Source: Candidatus Saccharibacteria bacterium UBA6039 (GTDB lineage Bacteria > Patescibacteriota > Saccharimonadia > Saccharimonadales > Saccharimonadaceae). Taken from it: DNA of 19,303 nt. This document shows positions 18,466 through 19,303 of this stretch, one piece after another (position 1 is the stretch's first letter; each line of letters begins with the position of its first letter). The position numbers and the translations under genes are program-made. A model generated the notes under the pieces. That model did not search any database. It was given only the letters and a program-made list of their open reading frames with translations, and had not been told where the DNA came from. The stretch is from contig DIZB01000001.1 of assembly GCA_002427805.1 (NCBI GenBank), forward strand, positions 1-19,303, given 5' to 3'.

Positions 18466-19095
18466 TCTTCTCCTTTGTAGACCATCATGAGGTCAACATC
18501 CATTAGATTGTCAGCTATGATTTCGAGTCCATTGTCACGTAACGAATCACCGCTTCTTACCAGTTCAAATATCGCATCGACCTTGTATGGGTATTGGTCG
18601 GGATATGTTTCAATTCCACCAAGGGGCACTTTATCTTCTCCCCATAAATCAACTACTTGCGCGCCACACCCGCCAAGTGCAAATCGGGCAATATTTGGGT
18701 ACGATGTAACTATAGTAAAAGGCTCACCCTTTTCGAACTTCGATTTAACCTTATCAAGTTTGCCACCCGTAGTCGCAAGCGCAAAACGTAAGCCGCGTAT
18801 TGCCGCGACAAGCTCGGCCCTAATAGGACTAGGGCCATTGAAACGGTCGATAAACCCTTCCTCTACGGCATCCGAGCCGACAAGGCCAAACGTATCAAAC
18901 TCCGAATAAGCTACGTTTGTAACAATCTCCTTGTCGCGCTTGAGGCGATATACTCGATCCACCGGGTCACGATATGTGAAGACACCTCGCAGCGAATTCT
19001 GGACGGTAAAACCCATTTTCTTCCAGCCACCTAGATGCTTCTGGTAGATTTCCTTTTGAAACCATTATTTCTTTATAATTTTCTAATTTAGACAT
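18462..19095 (-). CDS. hisG: HisG-like ATP phosphoribosyltransferase, split by a +1 frameshift
   Basis: Resembles the short form of ATP phosphoribosyltransferase, which joins ATP and PRPP in the first step of histidine synthesis. The gene starts at 19095 behind a strong AAAGGAG. That frame reads MSKLENYKEIMVSKGNLPE and ASRWLEEN, matching the N-terminal 'KGRL' region of HisG, but would stop at 18967. The remaining 184 codons (ATG 19016 to stop 18462) are in another frame. Skipping one G near 19012-19014 joins them as EEN-GFTVQNS and gives a ~210-residue protein, the normal short-HisG size. The PRPP-loop-like DAIFELVRSGDSLRDNGLE is intact near the C-terminus. Causes could be a sequencing error, a recent mutation or frameshifting. 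Coupled to hisS by ATGA. No other his genes are seen. Confidence 0.75.
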
Positions 19096-19121
19096 TTTAT
19101 TCTCCTTTAAAAGTAGTTTTG

Positions 19122-19158
19122 CTATATAAAAACGCCGAAGCGATTGACTCGGCGTTTT
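19122..19158 (-). terminator. Terminator or attenuator ahead of hisG
   Basis: AAAACGCCGA/TCGGCGTTTT (10 bp; 19149-19158 with 19129-19138) pair around a 10-nt loop. TATATAG follows on the minus strand. It lies between the only good promoter and the hisG ribosome-binding site, 27 nt before the start codon. Confidence 0.75.
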
Positions 19159-19172
19159 ATTTATAAGAATTT

Positions 19173-19269
19173 ATACAACTAAACTAACCGATTCGCTCCG
19201 GCAGAATATGTTCGTGGTAGTTTTGGTTGTATACCATAGTTGTATTATAACACATATGTTTAGTTGTAT
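19173..19269. repeat. Repeated GTTGTAT elements around the hisG promoter
   Basis: The plus strand carries GTTTAGTTGTAT (19258-19269), TAGTTGTAT (19237-19245) and TTTTGGTTGTAT (19221-19232). A perfect inverted copy, ATACAACTAAAC, lies at 19173-19184. They overlap the -35/spacer, the -10/start and the leader. They could be operator sites, or RNA arms that pair the transcript's 5' end with the region before the terminator. Confidence 0.6.
19184..19237 (-). CDS. Putative leaderless leader peptide, 17 aa
   Basis: ATG 19237 opens a 17-codon frame, MVYNQNYHEHILPERIG, ending at TAG 19184. The ATG lies 6 nt after a perfect TATAAT, with no Shine-Dalgarno, so it would be translated from a leaderless end. 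It contains two His and two Tyr codons. Its stop falls at the 12-base inverted repeat that precedes the terminator hairpin. It could be an attenuation leader peptide, but two His codons are few compared with classical his leaders, and a chance frame is possible. Confidence 0.4.
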   Translation of the reverse strand: MVYNQNYHEHILPERIG

Positions 19270-19272
19270 CAA
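19244..19272 (-). promoter_or_regulatory. Strong promoter of the hisG-hisS unit
   Basis: TTGATA (19267-19272), a 17-nt spacer and TATAAT (19244-19249) with a TGT extension. This is the best promoter by eye in the window and begins just after an upstream stop codon. Confidence 0.85.
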
Positions 19273-19302
19273 TTACGAGCGGCTGAATTCCACCTCAAAT
19301 CG
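19273..19302 (-). CDS. C-terminal end of an upstream gene (partial)
   Basis: The last bases read in one minus-strand frame as RFEVEFSRS followed by TAA (19273-19275), with the hisG promoter starting immediately after. This looks like the end of a gene lying outside the window, but ten codons are too few to name it or to be certain that it is real. Confidence 0.35.
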   Translation of the reverse strand, partial: RFEVEFSRS

Positions 19303-19303
19303 C

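Noticed and set aside
18487..18909. 140-aa plus-strand open frame
   Set aside because: It is a shadow of the HisG-like gene on the opposite strand. No homology and no start signals.

Overview
The window is one end of an assembled bacterial contig. Every convincing gene lies on the minus strand. The first 13 bases match the end of the Nextera/Tn5 adapter and are not genomic. Compact core genes, one-gene-after-another packing, promoters built into the ends of the preceding gene and the particular gene set fit a small-genome Patescibacteria/CPR member, most likely Saccharibacteria (TM7). That assignment is inferred from protein character and gene order; there is no rRNA gene here to prove it.

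Layout in the direction of transcription (high to low coordinates): the last codons of an unknown gene; a strong promoter with a tiny leaderless reading frame and an intrinsic terminator; a HisG-like gene broken by a one-base frameshift and coupled to hisS; tig; a ~340-nt highly structured RNA gene with its own promoter; clpP behind a CIRCE/HrcA operator; a possible GNAT-like gene; rpoB-rpoC; rpsL-rpsG; two unrecognised protein genes; a decayed gene; fusA; and a chorismate-mutase-like gene coupled to trpS, which runs off the contig end.

The window concentrates information-processing and protein-quality-control functions: RNA polymerase beta/beta', S12, S7, EF-G, two aminoacyl-tRNA synthetases, trigger factor and ClpP. 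Several core proteins carry unusual substitutions. Beta' lacks all the cysteines of both structural zinc sites. EF-G has NKIN instead of NKxD at the G4 motif. S12 has Pro at the Lys position tied to streptomycin resistance.

The least explained parts are (i) the structured RNA between tig and clpP, which I cannot match to tmRNA, RNase P, SRP or 6S RNA; (ii) the hisG-hisS leader, which looks like an attenuator; and (iii) the pattern that both synthetase genes are coupled by a 4-base ATGA overlap to an orphan enzyme of the matching amino-acid pathway. Promoters read by eye suggest a preference for TTTAC-type -35 boxes with extended TGC -10 boxes, and several leaderless starts.
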